Positions 53,975-61,673 of a stretch of DNA of 61,789 nt are shown here, one piece after another (positions within the stretch are counted from its first letter, which is position 1; every line of letters starts with the position of its first letter). The notes below the pieces were generated by a model, which worked only from the letters and a program-made list of their open reading frames with translations, searched no databases and had not been told where the DNA came from. The DNA is from an uncultured Prevotella sp. (GTDB taxonomy: Bacteria > Bacteroidota > Bacteroidia > Bacteroidales > Bacteroidaceae). The DNA lies in the NCBI GenBank assembly GCA_934120735.1, contig CAKOVA010000003.1:1-61789 (forward strand). Direction: 5' to 3'. The translations under genes were made by a program, and so were the position numbers.

Positions 53975-54874
53975 ATGAAGAAAACAATGAAAATGCTGGC
54001 AACCGCCTTGTTGCTATCTGCCATCTGCTTGTCAGCATGCGAAAAGCCGTCACTAACAGAGGAGACAGACACTGAAGAACAAGAAACAAAAGACTTGTTC
54101 CACCTTTCTTTCCGTGTCGCCCAATTCGAACACATTCCTTTCAACCAAGCCGTAGACATGTCGCGTGCCACCGATGTCAAGCAAGTTTGCACGCGTATCA
54201 GTTTGGCCCTGTTCAAGGATGGCGTGAAAGTAAAGAACATTCACCAAGATACGAAGGACACCCACTTCGGCCAGATTGATGTCGCACTGCCAGCAGGAAC
54301 TTACCAAGTGGTCGCTATTGCCCACAGTGGCAGCGGGTCGGCCACCATCACATCGCCCGATGAGATTTCATTTCCCAAGAACAAGATGACCGACACCTTT
54401 TATTATTGTCAAGAGGTAACGGTTGGAGGCAATGCGTCTTACCAACTCGAAATGAAGCGTGCAGTAGCCATGTTCAGACTGGTTACCACCGATGCCATAC
54501 CAACAACGGTCAAAACCATGAAGTTCTATTACACGGGCGGCAGCTCAACATTCAACGCGATGACAGGCGTTGGTGCGAAAAACTCTCGCCAGACCGAAGA
54601 ACGCACCGTGACAGATGCACAGCATGCGGCATCTGGACAGTTTGACGTGTACACCTTTCCGCACACTCCCTCGGATGTGTTGAAGATCACGGTATCGGCA
54701 TTAAACGCATCTGGCGATGTCATTACCGAGCACACTTTCGAAGAGGTTCCCGTCAAAGTGAATGAGATTACACAATACAAAGGCTCGTTCTTTCAAGGTA
54801 CCACACCAGCAGATGCCAATGTCTTTTCCTTTTCCGTCCAAGACGAATGGACGAAAAAAGAATACACTTATTAA
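53975..54874 (+). CDS. FimB/Mfa2-like fimbrial anchor lipoprotein
   Basis: The 299 residues have a lipoprotein signal (Cys22 in CLSACEK) followed by two beta-sandwich-like halves. The first contains ALFKDGVKVKNI and LPAGTYQVVAIAHSGSG, the second RAVAMFRLVTTDA; both are patterns of the FimB/Mfa2 family, which anchors and caps fimbriae. No major fimbrillin gene is adjacent, so it may serve stalk subunits encoded elsewhere or have a different role. Confidence 0.75.
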   Translation: MKKTMKMLATALLLSAICLSACEKPSLTEETDTEEQETKDLFHLSFRVAQFEHIPFNQAVDMSRATDVKQVCTRISLALFKDGVKVKNIHQDTKDTHFGQIDVALPAGTYQVVAIAHSGSGSATITSPDEISFPKNKMTDTFYYCQEVTVGGNASYQLEMKRAVAMFRLVTTDAIPTTVKTMKFYYTGGSSTFNAMTGVGAKNSRQTEERTVTDAQHAASGQFDVYTFPHTPSDVLKITVSALNASGDVITEHTFEEVPVKVNEITQYKGSFFQGTTPADANVFSFSVQDEWTKKEYTY

Positions 54875-54920
54875 TCGGCATCCTTCAAGAATGATATTTT
54901 TATAGCTCAACCAGACTGAT

Positions 54921-54961
54921 TTTTGGAAAGATTTATCTACCTTTGGCCCAGCTTTCCAAAA
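54921..54961 (+). promoter_or_regulatory. Dyad operator and -7 box before ptb-buk
   Basis: TTTTGGAAAG (54921-54930) and CTTTCCAAAA (54952-54961) form a perfect 10-bp dyad around a 21-nt centre that contains the -7 box TACCTTTG (54938-54945). Initiation would fall in the right arm, so the dyad is better explained as a repressor site than as an RNA hairpin. A strong Shine-Dalgarno, AGGAGG (54961-54966), follows, 5 nt before the ATG. Confidence 0.6.
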
Positions 54962-54971
54962 GGAGGATACT

Positions 54972-55880
54972 ATGTCGTCTATTCGAAATTTCAAAGACAT
55001 GGCCAGTCAGCTGGCCCAAAAAGGAGTACGAAAAAGAACAGCGGTTATTTGCGCAACCGACGAATCAACACAGCAGTCGGTCGCCATGGCCATCCAGCAA
55101 GGATGGATGGAAGCAGTCATGATAGGCTGCACCGAACAAGTTAAACAAAGCCAACCCTTGATGGCGTGTTCGCAACATCTATCATTTATAGAAGCGGCAA
55201 ATGATCAAGAAGCAGCCGAAAAGGCCGTCGCGATGGTCAAGGAAGGCACGGTAGACCTCATTATGAAAGGCCTCATCAGCACAGATGTTGTCATCCGAGC
55301 CATCCTCGACAAAGAGAAAGGCATCTTACCCGCAGGAAACGTGCTCACCCATGTAACCGCCGCATCCATTCCCAACTATCACAAACTGCTGTTCTTCACC
55401 GACGCTGCGGTGATACCCTACCCCACACAAGAACAGCGTTTCATGCAAATCAAGTACATCACGCAGCTCTGTCGCCAGTTTGGCATCAGTCAACCCAAGG
55501 TGGCCTTGATACACTGCTCAGAGAAAGTCAACGCCAAACATTTTCCATTCACTGCTGGTTACGCCAGTTTGATAGAGCAAGCGAAGGCCGGAGCCTTTGG
55601 ACCTTGCATCGTAGACGGCCCGCTCGACTTGAAGGTGGCCTGCAACTTGCACAGCATGCAGGTTAAACGCATCGACTCACCCATACAGGGATCGGCCGAC
55701 GCATTGGTATTCCCGGACATTGAAGCCGGCAACTTGTTCTACAAAACAATTACCCTGTTTGCCCATGGCGAAACGGCTTGCATGCTGCAAGGCACCCAAT
55801 GCCCCGTTGTCCTTCCGTCAAGAGGCGATGATGTCATGTCCAAATTCAACAGTCTGGCGCTGGCCTGCCTCCATTGTTAG
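54972..55880 (+). CDS. ptb: Phosphate butyryltransferase (phosphate acyltransferase)
   Basis: Ptb converts butyryl-CoA (or branched acyl-CoA) and phosphate to the acyl phosphate. The 302 residues show the PTA/PTB pattern: TAVICATDE, DLIMKGLISTDVVIRAIL, HVTAASIPNYHKLLFFTDAAV, DGPLDLKVA and GSADALVFPDIEAGNLFYK. With buk 39 bp behind, the pair turns acyl-CoA into free acid and ATP. No butyryl-CoA synthesis genes lie near, so branched-chain acids are also possible substrates. Confidence 0.92.
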   Translation: MSSIRNFKDMASQLAQKGVRKRTAVICATDESTQQSVAMAIQQGWMEAVMIGCTEQVKQSQPLMACSQHLSFIEAANDQEAAEKAVAMVKEGTVDLIMKGLISTDVVIRAILDKEKGILPAGNVLTHVTAASIPNYHKLLFFTDAAVIPYPTQEQRFMQIKYITQLCRQFGISQPKVALIHCSEKVNAKHFPFTAGYASLIEQAKAGAFGPCIVDGPLDLKVACNLHSMQVKRIDSPIQGSADALVFPDIEAGNLFYKTITLFAHGETACMLQGTQCPVVLPSRGDDVMSKFNSLALACLHC

Positions 55881-55919
55881 TGCGCCGTTGCACCCGATTT
55901 CTACTGAAATAATCAATTT

Positions 55920-56984
55920 ATGTTCCACATATTAAGCATCAACCCCGGCTCCACATCCACCAAGATAGCCGTTTTTGAAGATGAACAGATGCTGTTCACC
56001 CGTAACATCAAACACTCTGTTGCCGAATTAAGCCAGTTTGACCAGCCCATGGATCAGCTTGAATACCGTCGGCAACTGGTTATAGACACCCTCAAGCAGA
56101 TGGAGGTTCCGTTCAACTTCAACGCCGTCATCGGTCGCGGTGGCTTGGCCAAACCTGTGGAGAGTGGGGTCTATGAGGTAAACGAACGTATGCTCGAGTT
56201 GACACGGAACGCCCTACACCAGCATGCGTGCGACTTAGGTTGCCTCATCGCATACGACATTGCGAAGGCCATTCCCGGCTGTCTGCCCCTGATTGCCGAC
56301 CCCGGCGTGGTGGACGAGCTGTCGCCTTTGGCCAAAATCAGCGGGTCTCCCCTCTTACCGCGCTATTGTATCTGGCACGCACTGAACCAGAAAGCCATCG
56401 CCCGACGATACGCACGAGACATCGGCAAACGCTATGAAGACCTTAATCTCATCATCTGTCATCTGGGGGGCGGCATCTCCATTGCAGCCCACGAGCATGG
56501 CCGCGCCATCGATGCCAACAACGCCTTGGGGGGCGAGGGACCTTTCTCTCCCGAGCGAGCCGGCTCACTACCAGTGGCCGACCTGATACGCTTGTGTTTT
56601 AGCGGCAAGTACACCATGGAGCAACTCCTTAAGAACGTGACAACAGAAACGGGACTTAGGGCGCATCTGGGCACCAACGACGTGAAAGAAATCCTACAGC
56701 GCATCGACCAGGGTGACCAGCATGCGCAGCTCATCCTCGACGCCATGCTGTTTCACACAGCCAAGGCCATCGCCTCAGAGGCAGCCGTGCTGTACGGTAA
56801 AGTAGATGCCATTCTGCTCACCGGAGGCATCGCTTATTCTGATTACGTAGTGAACAAGCTGAAAGAGCGCATAGACTTTCTGGCACCCGTCATCACCTAT
56901 CCCGGCGAAAACGAGATGCAGACCATGAGCAACAACGCCCTTGCCGTGCTGCGGGGAGAGCTGAAGACAAAAGAATACCAATAA
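55920..56984 (+). CDS. buk: Butyrate kinase
   Basis: Buk transfers phosphate between acyl phosphate and ADP. The 354-residue ASKHA-fold protein shows INPGSTSTKIAVFED at the start, IGRGGLAKPVESGVYEV, ICHLGGGISIAAHEHGRAID and, near the end, ILLTGGIAYSDYVVNKL. Length is normal. It follows ptb and ends at a 22-bp inverted repeat and a bidirectional terminator shared with tmRNA. Confidence 0.94.
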   Translation: MFHILSINPGSTSTKIAVFEDEQMLFTRNIKHSVAELSQFDQPMDQLEYRRQLVIDTLKQMEVPFNFNAVIGRGGLAKPVESGVYEVNERMLELTRNALHQHACDLGCLIAYDIAKAIPGCLPLIADPGVVDELSPLAKISGSPLLPRYCIWHALNQKAIARRYARDIGKRYEDLNLIICHLGGGISIAAHEHGRAIDANNALGGEGPFSPERAGSLPVADLIRLCFSGKYTMEQLLKNVTTETGLRAHLGTNDVKEILQRIDQGDQHAQLILDAMLFHTAKAIASEAAVLYGKVDAILLTGGIAYSDYVVNKLKERIDFLAPVITYPGENEMQTMSNNALAVLRGELKTKEYQ

Positions 56985-56993
56985 GGCTAGTTC

Positions 56994-57073
56994 TATAAAT
57001 TAGCTTTGTTAGATTTTGAATTTACATTTTGACCACCAAAAACAGTCTCGCAATCTGACAAAGCTAATTTATA
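56994..57073. repeat. 22-bp inverted repeat downstream of buk
   Basis: Arms 56994-57015 and 57052-57073 (TATAAATTAGCTTTGT core) match inverted over 22 bp with one difference that still pairs as G-U. A 36-nt loop separates them. There is no T-tract. It may be an additional 3' structure of the ptb-buk mRNA or a small mobile repeat. Confidence 0.75.
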
Positions 57074-57085
57074 AAACGCCCCAAA

Positions 57086-57134
57086 ACGCAAAAAGACTGG
57101 CAGCCGCCAAAGCAGCTGCCAGTCTTTTCTTTTT
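57086..57134. terminator. Bidirectional terminator between buk and ssrA
   Basis: A perfect 14-bp hairpin, AAAAGACTGGCAGC (57091-57104) with GCTGCCAGTCTTTT (57115-57128), has T-rich tails on both strands. It can end the tmRNA transcript (minus) and the ptb-buk transcript (plus). Confidence 0.85.
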
Positions 57135-57136
57135 AG

Positions 57137-57532
57137 TGGACTTGCGGAGATTCGAACTCCGGTCCGCACAAGGAAACCATACGTTTTCTACATGCTTATT
57201 TCAGCCTTCGGTTTTCGTGCCACAGCAAGACCTGAACCACCAACTGTGACCTTATCCTCTAAATTTCACCCTTGCACCGAGGCGTACACGGGCTATTTCC
57301 GATTTACCTGCACCGCTTGACCCTCAGATTCGGAACAACATCCTTGGAGCAGTGTCTCGTTCCATCATCTAATGACGGAATAAAGCTAATAATCTACTAT
57401 ACTTCGATTAAGCAGCGAGAGCGTAATTATTTTCGCCAATTAATTCTTTGATAACTGAGATTTAGGAGCCAGCCACCGAAGCTCCGCATGCTTACATACC
57501 ATTTCGACTTGCCGTCAAATCCATACAAGCCC
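57137..57532 (-). ncRNA. ssrA: tmRNA
   Basis: Transfer-messenger RNA rescues stalled ribosomes. On the minus strand the acceptor arms GGGCTTG (57526-57532) and CAAGTCC pair, with T-arm GGAGTTCGAATCTCC near the 3' end and discriminator A at 57137. The tag frame (57408-57437) encodes GENNYALAA and a TAA stop. A -7 box TATCTTTG lies just upstream (57546-57553). The 396-nt length is typical. Confidence 0.95.
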
Positions 57533-57545
57533 AGGATGTAGAATG

Positions 57546-57553
57546 CAAAGATA
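57546..57553 (-). promoter_or_regulatory. ssrA -7 box
   Basis: TATCTTTG on the minus strand lies 13 nt before the mature tmRNA 5' end. The -33 region is weak. Confidence 0.55.
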
Positions 57554-57662
57554 CATATTTTTTCTTAACTTCATCCACTTTCCCGCAAAAAGTTTTTCCT
57601 TGACGGAGAGTAAACTTTTACATTTTTCGCCACATAACCGCCTGCGATTCACAAAAACAATG

Positions 57663-57670
57663 TATCTTTG
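57663..57670 (+). promoter_or_regulatory. -7 box of the esterase gene
   Basis: TATCTTTG, 51 nt before the ATG. The -33 region is weak. Confidence 0.5.
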
Positions 57671-57721
57671 TGGAAATTAGGCATTTCGTGAACAAAACGA
57701 CAACAATCAAATAACAATACA

Positions 57722-58570
57722 ATGAACAAACTTATTTCATTTTTCCTCGTCACCTTCCTGGCCCTCAACGCATGGGCTGGCAAGATAGTGACCGACAGCA
57801 TACACAGCCATGTGCTGGATAGTACGATGACCTACAATGTCTATTTGCCCACAGGATATGAACTATCATCACAAAAGTACCCCATTGTTTACTTGCTACA
57901 TGGGCTGTATGGCACTTATAAAGATTGGGCTTCGAAGGCAAACGTGAAAGAAGTTGCCGACGAATTGATAGAGTCTCAGGAGGCTGTACCCATGGTGATT
58001 ATTATGCCCAATGCAGGAAATCCCGATGTAAGGAATCAATGGAATGGCTATTTCAACATGCTTGGCTGGAACTACGAAACGTTCTTCTTTACCGAACTGA
58101 TGCCTGCCGTGGAGAAGAAATATCGCGCCATAGGCGATAAAGCCCACCGCGCCATCATGGGACTCTCGATGGGTGGAGGCGGTAGTACGGTGTATTGCCA
58201 ACGCCATCCCGAACTTTTCTCATCATGCTATGCCATGAGTGCTTGGTTAGACAACAAAGAACCAGAGGTTGCCCCTCATGGGAAGGACAAATTGTACTAT
58301 GTTTCTAAATCGGTACGCGACCATTCGGCAATTGATTTCATCACGAACGCTGACGAAACAACAAAACAACAGCTGCGCTCTGTTCGCTGGTTTTTCGATT
58401 GCGGAGATGATGATTATTTGGTAGAACTATCCTTTAAGATTCACCAACTCTATGCCAAAGCAGGCACCAAAAGCGAGCTTCGCATCAGAAACGGTGTACA
58501 CAACTGGGAATATTGGCACAGTTCATTGCGACTTGCCCTTCCATTTGCTTCGATAGATTTTAGAAAATAA
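57722..58570 (+). CDS. Secreted alpha/beta-hydrolase esterase (esterase D/FrmB-like)
   Basis: The 282 residues have a signal peptide (1-19) and the alpha/beta-hydrolase fold of the esterase D / feruloyl-esterase group. Visible features are YPIVYLLHGLYGTYKDW (oxyanion region), nucleophile motif GLSMG (147-151, Ser149), acid region FDCGDDDYLV and the catalytic His in NGVHNWEYWH. It probably deacetylates or removes acyl groups from glycans in the periplasm; the substrate is unknown. It stands alone. Confidence 0.88.
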   Translation: MNKLISFFLVTFLALNAWAGKIVTDSIHSHVLDSTMTYNVYLPTGYELSSQKYPIVYLLHGLYGTYKDWASKANVKEVADELIESQEAVPMVIIMPNAGNPDVRNQWNGYFNMLGWNYETFFFTELMPAVEKKYRAIGDKAHRAIMGLSMGGGGSTVYCQRHPELFSSCYAMSAWLDNKEPEVAPHGKDKLYYVSKSVRDHSAIDFITNADETTKQQLRSVRWFFDCGDDDYLVELSFKIHQLYAKAGTKSELRIRNGVHNWEYWHSSLRLALPFASIDFRK

Positions 58571-58617
58571 CGGTGTAAAAAGGCGGTAACATCCGCCGTC
58601 TCGACAGCTGAAGAAGA

Positions 58618-58651
58618 CCAAAAGGCACGCTCTATGAGTGCCTTTTGGCTT
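58618..58651. terminator. Hairpin between convergent esterase and HU-like genes
   Basis: CCAAAAGGCAC (58618-58628) pairs with GTGCCTTTTGG (58638-58648), followed by CTTTT on the plus strand. The right arm lies inside the last codons of the HU-like gene. Confidence 0.55.
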
Positions 58652-59060
58652 TTCCCGGAATCCATTCCACCTCCACATCCTTACTGAAATTTTGCTGAAT
58701 AATACCCGTATGTGCCAGTCTGTTGCCGGCTGGTAGAAATTTACATTTAATGCGACGGATATGCTGATGGATGTTGAAGTCGGCTTGTTGGGCTACCAAA
58801 TCGCTTTCTACCGTTAGATGAAAACGACCGAAGCCATCCAACACCACCGTCTTTCCATCAGACAGTTGATGTTTCAGTTCGTCCACCAACTCGGTAATCA
58901 AGCCTTGTACTTCGCCTTTTTTGAAGGTAGTGTTCGATTCAATGATGGTTGCCAATTCGTCCGTGTGGATTTCACCGGTGGACACGACCTTGGCATACCA
59001 TTTACTTTGCTGCACTTTGTTTTTGAATTTTGACTGCATCAGTCTAATCAATATTGACAT
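58632..59060 (-). CDS. HU-family DNA-binding protein (HU-HIG type)
   Basis: The 142 residues match the Bacteroidetes HU-related group, in which the HU core is preceded by a short N-terminal strand. SKWYAKVVSTGEIHTDELA leads into the helical dimer part, then DGKTVVLDGFGRFHLTVES starts the DNA-binding beta arms. A C-terminal extension follows. Such proteins bend or coat DNA. A 22-bp dyad array lies 42 bp upstream of the ATG. Confidence 0.85.
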   Translation of the reverse strand: MSILIRLMQSKFKNKVQQSKWYAKVVSTGEIHTDELATIIESNTTFKKGEVQGLITELVDELKHQLSDGKTVVLDGFGRFHLTVESDLVAQQADFNIHQHIRRIKCKFLPAGNRLAHTGIIQQNFSKDVEVEWIPGKAKRHS

Positions 59061-59102
59061 GGTTTCATGGTTTTAAGTGGTTGATACATGATGATAACAG
59101 CA

Positions 59103-59168
59103 GAAAACAGACTATTTTGGCGTATAAAACAGACTGTTTTATCTCACAAAACAAACTATTTTGCACTT
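59103..59168. repeat. 22-bp-period dyad array, three units (AAAACAG type)
   Basis: Units at 59103, 59125 and 59147 contain AAAACAGACTATTTT, AAAACAGACTGTTTT and AAAACAAACTATTTT. The period is exactly 22 bp and the last unit fits CAA-N11-TTG, but the inner sequence differs from the other arrays. The middle unit is a near-perfect palindrome (TAAAACAG-A-CTGTTTTA). It lies upstream of the HU-like gene. The rest of 59061-59418 shows no gene. Confidence 0.85.
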
Positions 59169-59418
59169 TTCATCCTATGAGCTACAAAGTTAAAAGCAAA
59201 ACCATTGATTTGCAAGCATCATCTTTCAATGCTGGGGGAATTCTCCCTTTTTGCAGCGGATATGCCTATCATTTAAGGTCGTTGAAACTATATTCAGCGT
59301 TTTCAATGACTTGTTTAGTAATGCGAAGACAATAAACAATGCTCTGAACACTCCATTAAAAAGTATAACATATCGTATAAAACAGGCTTAAATGTTTCGC
59401 ATATTAGAAACTATTTAC

Positions 59419-59426
59419 TATCTTTG
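59419..59426 (+). promoter_or_regulatory. -7 box of the second toxin-antitoxin operon
   Basis: TATCTTTG, 20 nt before the toxin ATG; a TTTC 20 nt further upstream may be a degenerate -33. Confidence 0.5.
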
Positions 59427-59446
59427 TATTGATAAATAAATAGTGT

Positions 59447-59794
59447 ATGAGTAACAAGCTAAAAGTTGTGTTTATGGAAAACGCTCTTGATTTTATTGAG
59501 AGTATGCCAACATCGGCAGCAGACAAGCTACTCGAAATTATTAAACGTATAGAGGGTGGCGAACAAAATTCTAAGTTGTTCAAAAAACTTGACGATAGCG
59601 ACATTTGGGAGTTTAGAACTCTTTACAACAAGATTGCTTATAGACTATTTGCCTTTTGGGACACGAAAGAGGGAACGTTGGTTATAGCAACACATGGTAT
59701 CATCAAAAAGACACAGAAGACGCCACCAAAAGAAATTGTCAAGGCAGAAAGAATAAGATTGGATTATTTCAAAGAAAAAGGAGAAAAGATATGA
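59447..59794 (+). CDS. HigB/RelE-type toxin (second pair)
   Basis: The 115 residues show DFIESMPTSAADKLLEII, LKKLDDSDIWEFRTLY-like LFKKLDDSDIWEFRTLYNK, YRLFAFWD and the closing GIIKKTQKTPPKEIVKA, all typical of the Gp49-like branch. Its stop overlaps the antitoxin start as ATGA (59791-59794). It shares fold and C-terminal motif with the toxin at 32641-32976 but little sequence, so it is not a recent duplicate. Confidence 0.9.
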   Translation: MSNKLKVVFMENALDFIESMPTSAADKLLEIIKRIEGGEQNSKLFKKLDDSDIWEFRTLYNKIAYRLFAFWDTKEGTLVIATHGIIKKTQKTPPKEIVKAERIRLDYFKEKGEKI

Positions 59795-60129
59795 AACAGG
59801 TAGGAAAGTTTAAGATGTACACTTCTGAGGAAGTTCTTGATAGGCACTTTGGAAAGATAGGCACGCCAAGACGTGATGAGTTCGAGCAAAGTGTGGCATC
59901 GTCCATTCACGCCTATGAGTTAGGCGAGGCTATCAAGAAAGCACGAATAGAACAAAACCTCACCCAAGAGGAATTGGGTGAGCGAGTTGGTGTAAAACGC
60001 GCTCAGATTTCAAGGCTGGAAAAAGGTTATAGTATCAGTATTCCAACCATGAGCAGGGTGTTCAAGGCTCTTGGAGTATCAACAGCCTCGCTTGATTTAG
60101 GAAAAATTGGCAAGGTTGCCCTTTGGTAA
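59791..60129 (+). CDS. Xre-family antitoxin (second pair)
   Basis: The 112 residues have a helix-turn-helix at about 45-100 (ARIEQNLTQEELGERVGVKR, then ISRLEKG). The start at 59791 gives the ATGA overlap with the toxin; a longer frame from 59656 would lie within the toxin gene. It probably neutralises the toxin and autoregulates. Confidence 0.9.
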   Translation: MKQVGKFKMYTSEEVLDRHFGKIGTPRRDEFEQSVASSIHAYELGEAIKKARIEQNLTQEELGERVGVKRAQISRLEKGYSISIPTMSRVFKALGVSTASLDLGKIGKVALW

Positions 60130-60219
60130 ATGACGGTTGTTATTCTACAACAAATCCGCCTTTGATGTAAATGAGCGTAAATACCACTGCGATTATACGA
60201 GATTGTGGCGTGTTATGCC

Positions 60220-60227
60220 TATCTTTG
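60220..60227 (+). promoter_or_regulatory. -7 box ahead of a gene remnant
   Basis: TATCTTTG lies 21 nt before the ATG of the remnant at 60249. It may now drive the nuclease gene downstream. Confidence 0.45.
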
Positions 60228-60248
60228 TACGCAAACCCACTACCAAGC

Positions 60249-60365
60249 ATGGCAAACAAAGAATCAAACAGGGTTAACGCCGTTCACGCAGAAAAGAAGA
60301 AAAACCAATGCTGTGACGGCAAAGAGCTGGTTGAAGAATTGCCAAAGAGGGCTGAACGACGTTGA
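60249..60365 (+). pseudogene. Xre-type regulator remnant
   Basis: The first 19 codons (MANKESNRVNAVHAEKKK) match the usual start of a small Bacteroidetes Xre regulator. After that the expected helix-turn-helix is missing and unrelated sequence runs to a stop. It is followed at once by ILADEIKAVGEE-coding sequence in another frame. The gene appears to have been cut by recombination. Confidence 0.55.
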
Positions 60366-60366
60366 A

Positions 60367-60400
60367 TCCTTGCTGACGAGATAAAGGCGGTTGGGGAGGA
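60367..60400 (+). repeat. 34-bp direct repeat, left copy
   Basis: This copy matches 61614-61647 at 32 of 34 positions (core CTGACGAGATAAAGGCGG). The two flank the PDDEXK nuclease gene. In both, a frame reads L-(A/T)-DEIKAVGEE, so they are copies of one coding 3' end. Confidence 0.85.
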
Positions 60401-60424
60401 ACAAAGGAACAAATAGCTTTTAAT

Positions 60425-61567
60425 ATGGAACCATCTGTACAACAATATAAGCAAGCGGTAAGCGTCATTAAAGAAGCAATTTTGCATAGTCAATACAGGG
60501 CTGCAAAAATGGTTACCGGTGAAGAATTGTCACTTAACTTTGGTATTGGTGCTTACGTATCAAACCGCTCACGTCAAGAAAAATGGGGAATGTCCATTAT
60601 CGACAGCATAAGCGAACAATTACGCCGTGAGCTTCCTGGTTTACGTGGCTTTTCGGCAAGAAGTATTCGTAACATGCGAACTTTTTATGAGTATTGGAAA
60701 CAATTTTTAATTTGGCAGCCATCGGCTGCCAAATTGCAACTGTCTATAAATCAAAATACTATAGATATAGAATGTTTCTCTCTTCAAAAATGGTCGCCGG
60801 TGGCTATTGAAATAAATCGTGAGGAGTTTCTTGGTATTAGTTTCTCACACCATTTGGAAATCCTACAAAAAACAAAAGATATTCAAGAGGTGTTATTCTA
60901 TATTCATCAGACCGTACTTCACAAGTGGGATAAATATGACTTGCGCAATCGCTTAAAAGAAGGGCTTTACCAAAAGCAAGGAACTGCTGCAAACAACTTC
61001 TTGCAGACGATGCCTGTGAATGATGCTCGTAAGGCAGTCGGCATGTTCAAGGACGAGTATCTGCTTGATTATATCAATGTGGAGGAAATGGAGGTTGACA
61101 ACCCCGAGGATGTAGACGAAAAGGTTATAGAACAAGCCATTGTCCGCAACATCAAGAAGTTCATCATGACTTTTGGCCGAGACTTTGCGTATATCGGCAA
61201 CCAATATCATTTGGAGATATTCGGAGAAGAGTTGTTCCCCGATTTGCTTTTCCTCAACCGTGAACTTAACTGTATGGTTGTGGTTGAACTGAAAAAAGGG
61301 GCATTCAAACCTGCCTATATAGGTCAGTTGCAAACGTACATGAAAGTGCTTGACGACAAAGTGCGTAAACCTCATGAGAACCCGACTATTGGTATTCTTC
61401 TCTGCAAGAGTTCCAACAAGGCTTTCGTGGAGTATGTTATCCGTGACTACAACAGTCCTATGGGAGTCGCCACATATAAAACGGCTGAAGACATGAGTGA
61501 GGAACTAAGAAAGGCTCTGCCAGATATGGACGAAATGCGCAAGCTGATAACCGAAAGCAATGAATAA
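60425..61567 (+). CDS. PDDEXK nuclease-domain protein (DUF1016/YhcG-like)
   Basis: The 380 residues have the DUF1016 N-terminal helical domain (about 1-155; WGMSIIDSISEQLRRELP, FSARSIRNMRTFYEYW) and a C-terminal PDDEXK nuclease domain (about 215-375). In the latter, an Asp in FPDLLFLNREL and VVVELKKGAF supply the D...ExK catalytic set. Such genes are common beside type I restriction-modification loci and defence islands; their function is not settled. A dinD-like gene follows. The gene lies between 34-bp direct repeats. Confidence 0.9.
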   Translation: MEPSVQQYKQAVSVIKEAILHSQYRAAKMVTGEELSLNFGIGAYVSNRSRQEKWGMSIIDSISEQLRRELPGLRGFSARSIRNMRTFYEYWKQFLIWQPSAAKLQLSINQNTIDIECFSLQKWSPVAIEINREEFLGISFSHHLEILQKTKDIQEVLFYIHQTVLHKWDKYDLRNRLKEGLYQKQGTAANNFLQTMPVNDARKAVGMFKDEYLLDYINVEEMEVDNPEDVDEKVIEQAIVRNIKKFIMTFGRDFAYIGNQYHLEIFGEELFPDLLFLNRELNCMVVVELKKGAFKPAYIGQLQTYMKVLDDKVRKPHENPTIGILLCKSSNKAFVEYVIRDYNSPMGVATYKTAEDMSEELRKALPDMDEMRKLITESNE

Positions 61568-61672
61568 GTGGCGGATTATCAGCTGATAGTGCCGAAAGAG
61601 AAATTACAGAAAGTCCTTACTGACGAGATAAAGGCGGTTGGTGAGGAGAAAGACAACAAAGAAATATTATAA
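61568..61672 (+). pseudogene. 3' gene fragment after the nuclease gene
   Basis: From 61568 to the TAA at about 61670 a frame reads ADYQLIVPKEKLQKVLTDE and IKAVGEEKDNKEIL, with no intact 5' part. It includes the right copy of the 34-bp repeat (61614-61647). It looks like the C-terminus of a gene lost or rearranged here. Confidence 0.5.
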
Positions 61673-61673
61673 C

